The position numbers were made by a program, and so were the translations under genes. 64,000 bases of DNA from Streptosporangium pseudovulgare. Its GTDB lineage: Bacteria > Actinomycetota > Actinomycetes > Streptosporangiales > Streptosporangiaceae. Position 1 is the stretch's first letter. Every line of letters starts with the position of its first letter. Below the pieces are notes generated by a model, which saw nothing but the letters and a program-made list of their open reading frames with translations, was not told the DNA's origin and searched no databases. The stretch spans positions 1 to 64,000 of the forward strand of contig NZ_BMQJ01000006.1 in NCBI RefSeq assembly GCF_014648055.1, read 5' to 3'. Below, piece by piece: positions 45,144 through 54,142 of the stretch.

Positions 45144-45169
45144 GGGCTTCCTTCCACTGGGGGACCCGC

Positions 45170-47467
45170 TCAGGACTCGGTGCCCGCGGGGGCGCCCGCC
45201 GGTCGCGGCGGGGCCGTCGGGGACGCCTGGGACGCCGCGACGCGGCGGGCTCCGCGGCGCCGCAGCACGCGCATGACCACGGCCGCCAGCATCACCGCCA
45301 GGGCCGCGCCCACGATCACCAGCGCGATGCCGGTGTAGCCGGTGGTCCGCACGGTCAGCTTCACCGGCTTGCCGTACTTGCGCATGTCCTTGGTGACGAG
45401 CTGGACCGTCACGGTCGTCTGGCCGCCGATGGCGGTCGCCCGCATCGGGACCCGGATCGTGCGGTTCTGCCCGCCCGCGATGACGATGGGGGAGTCCTTG
45501 CTCTCGTACGGGTCGATCTCCAGCAGCTTCGGCTTGTCGGACGTCACCTGCAGCTGCACCGCGATCTCGCTGCCGGGCCCCGTCAGGTCGTTGCGGACGC
45601 TGATCGGCACGTTGCCGTCGGAGCCGGCCAGGGTGCGGAACTGCGGCTGGTCGCTGCCGCTGATGGAGACCTTGCCGATCCGCGCGTCGACGGCGGCCGC
45701 GACCTGCCTGACGTACGGCGTGGCGTCCTCGGTCCGGCCGCGCCAGGCGGAGGAGGCCAGCCGAAGCAGCGCCGGCTCGAAGATGTCGAGGTCCTGAGCG
45801 GTGGTGACGCCGGTCGTCAGGTCGGCGCGGGAGTTCACGCGCTTGACGCTCGCCATGTACGGCTTGCCGAGCTCGGTCCGCCGGTCCTGCTCGGTGTAGG
45901 TGAGGCCGGACCGCGGCGTGACCGGCGTCTTGGGCCGCCTGAGCGCGTCGAGCGTGACCGGGGAGAGCCAGGGCAGCGTGGCGGCCGCCTTGACGAGTCC
46001 GGTGACGTAGCCGGGGTCCGGGTGCCAGCGGCGCGGCGGGACCGCGACGACGGTCTTCGCGGCGGTCTTGGGGGCGCCGGCCGAGCCGGCGGCGGGAACG
46101 GCCTGCTCGGCGCCGATCATCGCGGTCTCGGCGACGAACCGCTGGTGGCTCAGCGCCGCGGCCCCGGGGGCCGAGGTGTCGGCGCCGAGGACGTCGCTCA
46201 GCGCCGTGTCGGCGACCAGCGCGGTGACCGGGCCGTCCACGCTCTCCAGACGGGCGAAGGCGTCCGGGGTCGTGGCCGGCGTGGCCGGCGTGGTGGTGGT
46301 CGTGGTGGTGGACGGGACCGTGGGCGGCACGGTGGCGGACCGGTCGGCCGCGGGCGGCAGGTTGCGCTCGTCGAGCAGCACCGTGTCGACGCCCGCACCG
46401 GCCAGCGCGTCCAGCCCGTCGTAGTCGATCATGCCGTTGACCGGCCAGTTGACGTAGTCGATGACGTCGCGGCCGAGGGCCTCCCGGCCGATGCGGGCCG
46501 CCGCCCCGATGCCGTCGCGCGCCGCGTCGTCCACCCCGTTGTGGGTCAGGGCGGTCACGTCGGGGTCGGCGTAGGGGGTGGCGACCACGGGCGGCCTGGC
46601 GAGGGCGGCGCGCAGGTCGCGCAGCCACCGGCCGGCCTCGGGACTGGCCGGCCGCTTCTCGGTCGCGTCCTTGGTCTTGACCGTGTGCGTCTTCGCCATG
46701 GCCTGGGCGTCGTCGAGCAGGGCGGGGTCGACCATCCAGGTGAGCCCCTTGGCCGAGGTGTTGTCCTGGGCGATCTTCAGCAGGTCGCCCAGCCGCTGCC
46801 CGGACGCCATGGACTTGGCCAGGGTGTCGTCGACGAAGGTGGCGTCGTCGGCCCGGCGCGGCTGGTCGATGACCGGCAGGACCATGGCGATCTTCGTGCG
46901 GGGGACCGTGACGTCCTTGGGGAGGTAGGTCAGCAGGGTGCGCTGGGCGACGACCTGCTGGCCGAAGCCGTCCAGCACCTCCAGCAGGATCGGGTAGACC
47001 CCGAACCGGCTGATGCCGAGCTGCTGCGGGGTGACCGTGAACTCCCAGGGCGCCTTGGCCGAGGGGGCGATCATCGGCTCCAGGTACTGGTCGTGGTAGG
47101 AGTAGGGCTGCGCTCCCTCACCCCCGAGGTAGGTCGCGAGGTCGGCACGGCGGGCGAACGGCTGCGCCGAGTGGCGCAACCGGACCCGCAGGCCGCTGCG
47201 GGCCTCGCCGGTGTTGGCGAAGAAACCGGAGATCCTGATCTCGGTCGTCGGATCGCGCGGCACGTCCGGGGTGATCGACTCCACCGCGAGCTGTGGCTCC
47301 TGGCGCCCCTGCCGGGCGGCCGCCGGACGGGCGCCGGCCACGGCCGTCCCGGCCTCGCGGGCCTCCGCCGCGGTCGTCTGGGCGTTCGCCGTACCAGCAG
47401 GGACCACGACGGCGGAGGAGAGCATCGTGGTGGTCATCACGGCGAGCAGGGCGGCCTTGCGGATCAC
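45170..47467 (-). CDS. DUF6049 family membrane-anchored protein
   Basis: A 765-residue secreted, C-terminally anchored protein. A signal peptide (RKAALLAVMTTTMLSSAVVVPAGTANA) is followed by Ig-like beta domains, a middle alpha/beta region (QPRRADDATFVDDTLAKSM, DYVNWPVNGMIDYDGLDALAG) and an NEW3/Ig-like region, then a membrane helix (GIALVIVGAALAVMLAAVVM, about 720-740) and a basic tail. The family is always beside murJ in actinobacteria and is of unknown function; a cell-wall role is inferred. A Thr-run (TTTTTT, about residue 390) interrupts the middle region. GTG at 47467 has only a weak Shine-Dalgarno. Confidence 0.88.
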   Translation of the reverse strand: MIRKAALLAVMTTTMLSSAVVVPAGTANAQTTAAEAREAGTAVAGARPAAARQGRQEPQLAVESITPDVPRDPTTEIRISGFFANTGEARSGLRVRLRHSAQPFARRADLATYLGGEGAQPYSYHDQYLEPMIAPSAKAPWEFTVTPQQLGISRFGVYPILLEVLDGFGQQVVAQRTLLTYLPKDVTVPRTKIAMVLPVIDQPRRADDATFVDDTLAKSMASGQRLGDLLKIAQDNTSAKGLTWMVDPALLDDAQAMAKTHTVKTKDATEKRPASPEAGRWLRDLRAALARPPVVATPYADPDVTALTHNGVDDAARDGIGAAARIGREALGRDVIDYVNWPVNGMIDYDGLDALAGAGVDTVLLDERNLPPAADRSATVPPTVPSTTTTTTTPATPATTPDAFARLESVDGPVTALVADTALSDVLGADTSAPGAAALSHQRFVAETAMIGAEQAVPAAGSAGAPKTAAKTVVAVPPRRWHPDPGYVTGLVKAAATLPWLSPVTLDALRRPKTPVTPRSGLTYTEQDRRTELGKPYMASVKRVNSRADLTTGVTTAQDLDIFEPALLRLASSAWRGRTEDATPYVRQVAAAVDARIGKVSISGSDQPQFRTLAGSDGNVPISVRNDLTGPGSEIAVQLQVTSDKPKLLEIDPYESKDSPIVIAGGQNRTIRVPMRATAIGGQTTVTVQLVTKDMRKYGKPVKLTVRTTGYTGIALVIVGAALAVMLAAVVMRVLRRRGARRVAASQASPTAPPRPAGAPAGTES

Positions 47468-47513
47468 GTGCCGGCCTGGGTCGGAGTACGGCGCACGCCC
47501 GTAATGCTATGGC

Positions 47514-48035
47514 CTATCCGGCGAGCGGGAAGGTCGCGGGCTCTCTCCGTGACCGGGATTGGACCAGGCCGATGGTCTTCCCTGGGACAAGGGCGAGCAG
47601 GTGATCCGCCCTGATCCGCAGGGCCGTACGGCGCTCTCCGGTGGGGGTGTGGACGACCTGCGCGGTCCCCGACAGCCGCTCGTCCACCAGGACGGGAAGG
47701 GTCTCGGGGAGCAGCAGCGGGCACACCAGCCCGGCGGCGTAGTCGGTGACGGAGTTCACAGCGAACGCCGTCGCCGGGCGGACCCGGCGGGCCCCCACGA
47801 TGCCGCCGACGACGCCGGAGGCCGGCGGGGTGCCCACGGTGGAGACGACCGCCACCGGCTCGCGGCCGATACGGGTCGTGACCTCGAACACGGTGACCTC
47901 CACGCAGGTCGCCGGGCTCACCGACAGCAGGTCCGGCAGCTCCCGGACGGACGTCATCGCCCGGGGAAGGCGTACGATCTCATGATGGACCTGGTGTGCG
48001 AGGAGCCAACGGTGGATCGCGAGGGCGTCCTTCAT
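47514..48035 (-). CDS. YbaK/EbsC-domain protein (aminoacyl-tRNA deacylase-like)
   Basis: A 173-residue single-domain protein of the YbaK/ProX fold. HEIVRLPRAMTSVRELPDLL and CVEVTVFEV give the first strands, and PATAFAVNSVTDYAAGLVCPLLLPETLPVLVDERL matches the substrate pocket region. The usual catalytic Lys of INK/YbaK proteins is not apparent, so editing activity is uncertain. ATG at 48035 follows AAGGAG; 47 upstream codons are not conserved. It diverges from cca. Confidence 0.8.
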   Translation of the reverse strand: MKDALAIHRWLLAHQVHHEIVRLPRAMTSVRELPDLLSVSPATCVEVTVFEVTTRIGREPVAVVSTVGTPPASGVVGGIVGARRVRPATAFAVNSVTDYAAGLVCPLLLPETLPVLVDERLSGTAQVVHTPTGERRTALRIRADHLLALVPGKTIGLVQSRSRREPATFPLAG

Positions 48036-48163
48036 GTGTGTGCTCCTTGCCTCGACTGTCTCGACGCACGGCCCCCGACGGTCTCTTACCGACCGTAACC
48101 TGGTGATCGCTTCAGGTGTATCCCCGTAGGGAACATGTTTAGTAACCGAAGGACCTACCCGGC

Positions 48164-49609
48164 TTGTCCCTTTCAAATCTGACCGAGAGCCAGCGGAGCG
48201 GCGTGACCGAGCTGTTCCGGAAGATCGCCCCCGTGGCCGACGAACTCGGCGAGCTCTTCGCGGCCGGCGGACACCAGATCGCCCTCGTGGGCGGCTCCGT
48301 CCGCGACGTCTTCCTGGGCAGGATCGGCAACGACCTCGACCTCACCACCGACGCGCGCCCGGAGACCGTCCTGGCGCTGGTGCGCGACTGGGCCGACTCC
48401 GTCTGGACGGTCGGCATCGACTTCGGCACGGTGGGCGTGCGCAAGGACGGCTGGCTGCTGGAGATCACGACCTACCGCAGCGAGTCCTACGACCCCGCCT
48501 CCCGCAAGCCCGAGGTGTCCTACGGCGACACGCTGGAGGGCGACCTCGCCCGTCGTGACTTCGCGATCAACGCGATGGCGCTGCGGCTGCCCTCCCGCGA
48601 GTTCGTCGACCCGTACGGTGGCCTGGACGATCTGCACGCCCGGGTGCTGCGCACCCCGGGCCCGCCCGAGCGGTCCTTCGACGACGACCCGCTGCGGATG
48701 CTGCGGGCCGCCCGGTTCGCCAGCCAGCTCGGCTTCACCGTGGACGACGCAGCGCTCGCCGCGATGCGCGAGATGGCCGGGCGCATCGACATCGTCTCCG
48801 CCGAGCGGATCCGCGAGGAGCTCAACAAGCTGATCTGCGGCGACGACCCCCGCCGCGGGCTGTCGATCCTGGTCGACACGGGGCTCGCCGCGCATGTCCT
48901 GCCCGAGCTGCCCCGGCTCCGCCTGGAGATCGACGAGCACCACCGGCACAAGGACGTCTACGAGCACACGCTGATCGTGCTGGAGCAGGCGATCGACCTG
49001 GAGGAGGACGGCCCCGACCGGGTCCTGCGCTGGGCCGCGCTGCTGCACGACGTGGGCAAGCCCAAGACCCGCCGCCACGAGCAGGGCGGCCGGGTCTCCT
49101 TCCACCATCACGAGGTGGTGGGCTCCCAGCTCGCCAGGCGGCGGCTGACCGAGCTGAAGTTCCCCAAGGACGTGGTGGCCGACGTGTCCCGCCTGGTGGA
49201 GCTGCACCTGCGCTTCCACGGCTACGGCACCGGCGAGTGGACCGACTCGGCGGTGCGCCGCTACGTCCGCGACGCCGGGCACCTGCTCGACCGCCTGCAC
49301 AAGCTGACCCGCGCCGACTGCACCACCCGCAACCGCCGCAAGGCCCAGGCCCTGTCGCGGACCTACGACCAGCTTGAGGAGCGCATCGCCCGGCTGGCCG
49401 AGGAGGAGGAGCTCGGCAAGATCCGCCCGGAGCTCGACGGCAACGAGATCCAGTCCGTCCTCGGCATCCCGCCGGGCCCGGCCGTCGGCCGCGCCTACAA
49501 GTTCCTCCTGGAGATGCGGCTGGAGTCGGGCGTCGTCGGCAAGGAGGCCGCCACGGAGGCCCTTCTCGCGTGGGCCGGGGAGAACGGGCTGACGGCCGCC
49601 GGGGGGTGA
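48164..49609 (+). CDS. cca: CCA tRNA nucleotidyltransferase
   Basis: A 481-residue class II nucleotidyltransferase adding or repairing the tRNA 3' CCA end. The head domain has VGGSVRDVFLG and the catalytic DLDLTTDARPE, then EGDLARRDFAINAMA and the ERxxxE-type template motif SAERIREELNKL. A C-terminal HD domain (HRHKDVYEHTLIVLEQ, LLHDVGKPKT, FHHHEVVGSQLA) suggests phosphohydrolase activity as well. The start is TTG at 48164, with GAAGGA 10 bases upstream. Stop at 49609. Confidence 0.95.
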   Translation: MSLSNLTESQRSGVTELFRKIAPVADELGELFAAGGHQIALVGGSVRDVFLGRIGNDLDLTTDARPETVLALVRDWADSVWTVGIDFGTVGVRKDGWLLEITTYRSESYDPASRKPEVSYGDTLEGDLARRDFAINAMALRLPSREFVDPYGGLDDLHARVLRTPGPPERSFDDDPLRMLRAARFASQLGFTVDDAALAAMREMAGRIDIVSAERIREELNKLICGDDPRRGLSILVDTGLAAHVLPELPRLRLEIDEHHRHKDVYEHTLIVLEQAIDLEEDGPDRVLRWAALLHDVGKPKTRRHEQGGRVSFHHHEVVGSQLARRRLTELKFPKDVVADVSRLVELHLRFHGYGTGEWTDSAVRRYVRDAGHLLDRLHKLTRADCTTRNRRKAQALSRTYDQLEERIARLAEEEELGKIRPELDGNEIQSVLGIPPGPAVGRAYKFLLEMRLESGVVGKEAATEALLAWAGENGLTAAGG

Positions 49610-49729
49610 TCGGCCCGCCCGCCCCGCGACCGGCGCGGCGGGCAAGCGCCCGGCGGGCACGGGCCCGGCGCCCGGGTCGTACGGCGGGCCGTCCCGGGGC
49701 GGGTCACGACGGCGACGGCCCCGGACGGG

Positions 49730-51094
49730 TCACGACGGTGACGACGGCAGCGGCTCGCGCGACCGGCCCGGCGCCACGGCCCGGTAGGCCAGCGCGCCCG
49801 CCAGATACCCGATGCAGATGACCGAGAGCACGACCAGCGATTTCCCGTTGGGCGGCAGCATCACCGCGGCCAGGGCGGCGGCGAGCACGTACGTGCCGTT
49901 GAAGAGCATGTCGTAGATCGAGAACGCCCGCCCGAGGTAGAGGTCCTCGACGTCGCGCTGGACGCTCGTGTCCGCGCAGATCTTGACGCTCTGCCCGGCG
50001 ATGCCCAGCACGAAGCCGGCGGCCGCGAAGGCCCACTGGTGGAACGACGCGCAGAGCGCGAACGTCAGCACCCCGGCGGTGGCGAGCATGACCGGCACCC
50101 AGGTCTCGATGCCGAAGCGCGCGGTCGCCCACGGTGTGACCAGGATGGCCAGGAAGTAGCCCACCCCGGAGGCGGCCAGCACCAGGGTGACCGCGTTCAG
50201 TGCGCTCTCGGCGCTCTCGGCGAAGTAGTAGCGCGACAGCAGCACCAGCATCGCCGTGCACATGCCGTACATGAACCGGTGGGTCGCCATCGCCCCCAGG
50301 GCGGCGCTCGCGGCGCGGCGGTGGGCGATGTGCCGGGCGCCGTCGGCCAGTCCGCGGAGGACGTTGCGCACCGCCTCGCGGGCCTGCGGCCGCTCGGGGT
50401 CGTCGGCCGGGCCGAGCAGTCTGCGGTCCATGGTCCTGGCGACCAGGCCGCTGGCGCAGAAGATGATCGCGGAGAAGGCCAGCAGCGCCGCCGTACCCCG
50501 GTCGTCGCCCCCGACGACCAGTCGCAGCGCGTAGCCCAGGCCCACGCCGAGGAAGGTCACCACCGTCCCGGAGGTGGGGGTGACCGCGTTTGCCACCATC
50601 AGCCGGTCTGCCGGGACGACGTGCGGCAGCGCGGCCCCGAGCGCGGCCAGGAAGAACCGGTTGACGCCGAGGACGGCGAGCGCGGCGGCGTAGAAGACCG
50701 GGTCGGGGGCGTCCGAGACGACGATGGCCGCGGTCGCCAGCAGCAGCGCGCCGCGCACCAGCGGCGAGATCACCAGGATCCGCTGGCGGGACCACCGGTC
50801 GATGAACACGCCCACGAAGGGGCCCAGTATCGAGTAAGGCAGGAACAGCACGGCCAGGCCGGCGGCGACGGCGGCGGCGCTCGTGTTCGTCTCCGGGCTG
50901 AAGAAGGCGAATCCGGTCACCGCGAACTGGAAGACCCCGTCGGAGAACTGTGAGACCAGGCGGGTCGCGTACAGCCGCCGGAAGTCCCGGCCTTCCAGGA
51001 CGACGCGGAGATCGGAGAGGAACGACACGCGATCAGCGTACGCGGGGCCGCCGGTCCCGACATCGGGGAAATCCCTGAGAAGCCGTTCGGCCAT
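49730..51094 (-). CDS. MFS transporter
   Basis: A 454-residue protein with 12 predicted membrane helices. The N-terminal half begins RDFRRLYATRLVSQFSDGVFQFAV; the conserved loop between helices 2 and 3 is GPFVGVFIDRWSRQRIL, matching the MFS 'G-x-x-x-D-R-x-x-R/K' motif. A cytosolic segment (about 225-255) separates the halves. The substrate is unknown; the protein resembles a drug-export-type MFS group. ATG at 51094 follows GAAGG. Converges with cca. Confidence 0.88.
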   Translation of the reverse strand: MAERLLRDFPDVGTGGPAYADRVSFLSDLRVVLEGRDFRRLYATRLVSQFSDGVFQFAVTGFAFFSPETNTSAAAVAAGLAVLFLPYSILGPFVGVFIDRWSRQRILVISPLVRGALLLATAAIVVSDAPDPVFYAAALAVLGVNRFFLAALGAALPHVVPADRLMVANAVTPTSGTVVTFLGVGLGYALRLVVGGDDRGTAALLAFSAIIFCASGLVARTMDRRLLGPADDPERPQAREAVRNVLRGLADGARHIAHRRAASAALGAMATHRFMYGMCTAMLVLLSRYYFAESAESALNAVTLVLAASGVGYFLAILVTPWATARFGIETWVPVMLATAGVLTFALCASFHQWAFAAAGFVLGIAGQSVKICADTSVQRDVEDLYLGRAFSIYDMLFNGTYVLAAALAAVMLPPNGKSLVVLSVICIGYLAGALAYRAVAPGRSREPLPSSPS

Positions 51095-51197
51095 GGACGG
51101 ACCTTCGTGAAACGGTGTTCACCGCACTACACGGACCTTTCATGAACTAACGCTCATGGAACCCGGTGTACCGGCATGGTCACGTACCCTCGGTCGG

Positions 51198-51779
51198 GTG
51201 ACACGTGATGAACACGTCGTGCTCGTCGACACCGAGGGCAACGCGATCGGCACCGCCTCCAAGGCGACGGTGCACGGCTCCGACACCCCGCTGCATCTGG
51301 CCTTCTCCAGCTACGTGTTCGACGACCAGGGCCGGGTGCTGCTCACCCGCCGGGCGTCACACAAGATCACATGGCCGGACGTCTGGACCAACAGCTGCTG
51401 CGGCCACCCGCTGCCCGGGGAGCCGGTCCCGGCCGCGGTGATCCGCCGGCTCTCCTACGAGCTCGGGCTGGAGGTGGAGCGGGTGGACCTGATCCTGCCG
51501 CGCTTCTCCTACCGCGCGGTCATGGACAACGGGATCGTCGAGCGTGAGCTCTGCCCGGTCTACCGCGCCGTCGTCGCCCGCGACGCCGCGCCCAACCCCG
51601 AGGAGGTGGGCGAGGTCCGCTGGATGCCGTGGAAGGAGTTCGCCGCCGGGGTGCTCGACGGCAGCCTGGAGATCTCCCCGTGGTGCCGGGAGCAGATCCC
51701 CCACCTCGACCGGCTCGGCGCCGACCCGATGTCCTGGCCGGTCGCGGATCCGGCGGAGCTGCCGCCCGCCGCCCGCTGA
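51198..51779 (+). CDS. idi: Isopentenyl-diphosphate delta-isomerase (type I)
   Basis: A 193-residue Nudix-fold isomerase interconverting IPP and DMAPP for isoprenoids such as the undecaprenyl carrier. Signature residues: LHLAFSSYVFDDQGRVLLTRR, the catalytic Cys in WTNSCCGHPLPGE, and the catalytic Glu in VERELCPVYRA. GTG at 51198 matches the family N-terminus and follows TACCCT and 7 bases, the leaderless arrangement; the ATG at 51156 adds a non-conserved leader. It stands alone between the MFS gene and ino1. Confidence 0.95.
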   Translation: MTRDEHVVLVDTEGNAIGTASKATVHGSDTPLHLAFSSYVFDDQGRVLLTRRASHKITWPDVWTNSCCGHPLPGEPVPAAVIRRLSYELGLEVERVDLILPRFSYRAVMDNGIVERELCPVYRAVVARDAAPNPEEVGEVRWMPWKEFAAGVLDGSLEISPWCREQIPHLDRLGADPMSWPVADPAELPPAAR

Positions 51780-51905
51780 GTGACCGGGGGAGGGCCGGGC
51801 GCGCCGGGCGAGGGGCCCGGCTTCGAGCGACCCGGGACGCCGTCCGAGGGGCCCGGCGCCGTCATGAGCGCCGGGACGGCGGAGAAAGGGTCCCGACAGC
51901 GGTAA

Positions 51906-51931
51906 GCCCCCCGCCCGGGCGGGCGGAGGGC
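51906..51931. terminator. Hairpin between idi and ino1
   Basis: GCCCCCCGCCC (51906-51916) pairs with GGGCGGAGGGC (51921-51931) with one mismatch and a 4-base loop, in the gap where idi and ino1 converge. Confidence 0.65.
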
Positions 51932-51949
51932 CTCGTCATCGGCGGGGCG

Positions 51950-53029
51950 TCAGCGCTCGACCTCGCCGCGGATGAACTTCTCGACGTACTCGCGAGCCTC
52001 GTCGTCGGAGTACTGCTCCGGCGGGGACTTCATGAAGTAGGACGAGGCGGACAGGATCGGGCCGGCGATGCCGCGGTCCATGGCGATCTTGGCGGCCCGG
52101 ACGGCGTCGATGATGATGCCGGCGGAGTTCGGGGAGTCCCAGACCTCCAGCTTGTACTCCAGGTTCAGCGGGGTGTCGCCGAAGGAGCGGCCCTCCAGGC
52201 GGACATAGGCCCACTTTCGGTCGTCCAGCCACGGCACGTGGTCCGACGGGCCGATGTGCACGTCGGCCTTGCCCATCTCGTGCGGGATCTGCGAGGTGAC
52301 GGACTGCGTCTTGGAGATCTTCTTGGACTGGAGGCGCTTGCGCTCCAGCATGTTCATGAAGTCCATGTTGCCGCCGAAGTTCAGCTGGTAGGTGCGGAGC
52401 AGCTCCACACCGCGGTCTTCGAACAGCTTGGCCATGACGCGGTGCGTGATGGTGGCGCCGACCTGCGACTTGATGTCGTCACCGACGATCGGCACGCCCG
52501 CCTCGGTGAACTTCTGCGCCCACTCGGGGTCGGAGGCGATGAACACCGGCAGCGCGTTGACGAACGCCACCTTGGCGTCGATGGCGCACTGGGCGTAGAA
52601 GCGGTCGGCCTCCTCCGAGCCCACCGGCAGGTAGGAGACGAGGACGTCGACCTGGTTCTCCTTGAGGACCCGCACGACGTCGACCGGGTCCTCGTCGGAC
52701 TCCTCGATCATGTCGCGGTAGAACTCGCCCAGGCCGTCGAAGGTGTGGCCGCGCTGCACGGTCACGCCGAGCGGCGGCACGTCGCAGATCTTGATGGTGT
52801 TGTTCTCCGACGCCACGATCGCCTCGGACAGGTCACGCCCGACCTTCTTGGCGTCGACGTCGAACGCCGCGACGAACTCGACGTCACCGACGTGATACTC
52901 GCCGAACTTGACGTGCATCAGGCCCGGCACCCGGGTGCCGGGATCGGCGTCCCTGTAGTAGTGCACGCCCTGCACGAGCGACGAGGCACAGTTGCCAACA
53001 CCGACAATGGCTACGCGCACCGAACCCAT
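51950..53029 (-). CDS. ino1: Inositol-3-phosphate synthase
   Basis: A 359-residue NAD-dependent enzyme converting glucose 6-phosphate to myo-inositol 1-phosphate, needed for phosphatidylinositol and mycothiol in actinobacteria. NAD motif [18 protein letters not shown]; central motifs [31 protein letters not shown] and [49 protein letters not shown]. It has the compact actinobacterial length. The PadR gene lies 28 bases upstream in the same direction; this PadR-ino1 pairing is conserved, and the regulator probably shares the transcript. Confidence 0.96.
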   Translation of the reverse strand: MGSVRVAIVGVGNCASSLVQGVHYYRDADPGTRVPGLMHVKFGEYHVGDVEFVAAFDVDAKKVGRDLSEAIVASENNTIKICDVPPLGVTVQRGHTFDGLGEFYRDMIEESDEDPVDVVRVLKENQVDVLVSYLPVGSEEADRFYAQCAIDAKVAFVNALPVFIASDPEWAQKFTEAGVPIVGDDIKSQVGATITHRVMAKLFEDRGVELLRTYQLNFGGNMDFMNMLERKRLQSKKISKTQSVTSQIPHEMGKADVHIGPSDHVPWLDDRKWAYVRLEGRSFGDTPLNLEYKLEVWDSPNSAGIIIDAVRAAKIAMDRGIAGPILSASSYFMKSPPEQYSDDEAREYVEKFIRGEVER

Positions 53030-53057
53030 GGCACTCGCTCCCCTTGGTCGTTAGTCG

Positions 53058-53744
53058 TCAGTTGCCACCCGGAACGGAACGCCGTCCCGGGTTATCAGAT
53101 CCGGGCGCGGGCGCCCGGGGTGTTTCCTCTTGTGGAACGTCCTCGGCCGAACGCCGGGCCTCCGCCGCCGACGACTCGCGCCGCTCGGTGGCGATCAGCT
53201 CGTTCAGCCAGCGCACCTCGCGCTCCACCGACTCCAGCCCGTGGCGCTGCAGTTCGAGGGTGTAGCTGTCGAGCCGCTCCCTCGTCCGGGCCAGGGCCGT
53301 GCGGACGCCGTCGAGCCGCTCTTCGAGCCGGCTGCGACGGCCCTCGAGGATGCGCAGACGCACCTCGGCCTCCGTGTGCCTGAAGAAGGCGAAATGGATG
53401 CCGAAGCTCTCATCTTCCCAGGCGGACGGGCCGGCCTGGGTCAGCAGGTCCTGGAGCCGCTCCTTGCCGTCGGCGGTCAGCCGGTAGACGATCTTTGATC
53501 GCCGCCCGGTGAGCGTTATGGGACTCTCCGCCGGGGCAGGGGCACCATCCGCCCCGTCGTCCTCGACGATGAGGCCGTCCGCCAGCAGCTGGCGGAGGCA
53601 GGGATACAGCGAGCCGTAGGAGAACGCCCGGAACATCCCGAGCAGGGAGTTCAGACGTTTGCGCAGCTCGTAGCCGTGGAGTGGAGTCTCGTGCAACGAC
53701 CCGAGCACGGCGAGCTCCAGCACGCCGCTACGCCCGCTGGCCAC
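53058..53744 (-). CDS. PadR family transcriptional regulator upstream of ino1
   Basis: A 228-residue regulator. The winged HTH spans about 8-105 (LELAVLGSLHETPLHGYELRKRL, FSYGSLYPCLRQLLADGLI, VYRLTADGKERLQDLL); the Vir_C-like C-terminal helical region spans 115-200 with a coiled-coil segment; and the tail is disordered. GTG at 53744. An inverted repeat (53768-53788) just upstream fits the PadR ATGT-N-ACAT operator, so autoregulation of padR-ino1 is likely. Confidence 0.9.
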   Translation of the reverse strand: MASGRSGVLELAVLGSLHETPLHGYELRKRLNSLLGMFRAFSYGSLYPCLRQLLADGLIVEDDGADGAPAPAESPITLTGRRSKIVYRLTADGKERLQDLLTQAGPSAWEDESFGIHFAFFRHTEAEVRLRILEGRRSRLEERLDGVRTALARTRERLDSYTLELQRHGLESVEREVRWLNELIATERRESSAAEARRSAEDVPQEETPRAPAPGSDNPGRRSVPGGN

Positions 53745-53767
53745 AGGAGAACACCACCTCTCGCGTC

Positions 53768-53788
53768 GATGTATCGCTCCGATACATC
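53768..53788. promoter_or_regulatory. PadR-type operator
   Basis: GATGTATC (53768-53775) and GATACATC (53781-53788) are exact complements across GCTCC, 24 bases before the PadR start. The ATGT...ACAT core matches the PadR consensus. Confidence 0.75.
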
Positions 53789-54142
53789 AGGAGGATACGT
53801 CGGGCCGTCATATCTCCGCAATCAATGACTTTCTCAAGATGTTGGGAGGAAACCGTAAAAAGCCGTAGTCTGGCGGCTATGTGGTCACGGCCGATCGTGG
53901 TGGGAAACGGCTCCCGCATGGCCCGGACCGCTCGTCGATGCGGGAAATCCCGGCCCGGTGCGGCCGAGGTCTGCCAAGGTTGTTCCGGGAGCCACCGGAA
54001 GACCTCGCTCGTCCTCGGTAACGGAGATCCACCCCAACGGACCGGCCAGTTGTGGGCCAAGGCGACGAGATCATCCATCCGCGGGAGGTAACCTCACCGC
54101 GCCTGTACGCCGCCGTAGACCTTGACGACCGAACGAGGACGC
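53789..54142. other. Divergent intergenic region between padR and the PBP gene
   Basis: Non-coding by my reading, moderately AT-rich at 53815-53865. It should hold promoters for both directions. A 116-codon reverse frame (53728-54078) crosses it and the operator but lacks conserved features or a well-spaced ribosome binding site. Confidence 0.4.

Noticed and set aside
43539-46628. A single 1029-residue protein starting far upstream of murJ
   Set aside because: The upstream part is antisense-like low complexity within the DUF6049 gene in another frame; MurJ starts at the ATG at 45143 with a good ribosome binding site.
53728-54078. A 116-codon reverse frame between padR and the PBP gene
   Set aside because: It overlaps the PadR operator and the padR start, its GAGG is 13 bases from the ATG, and no conserved features are visible.
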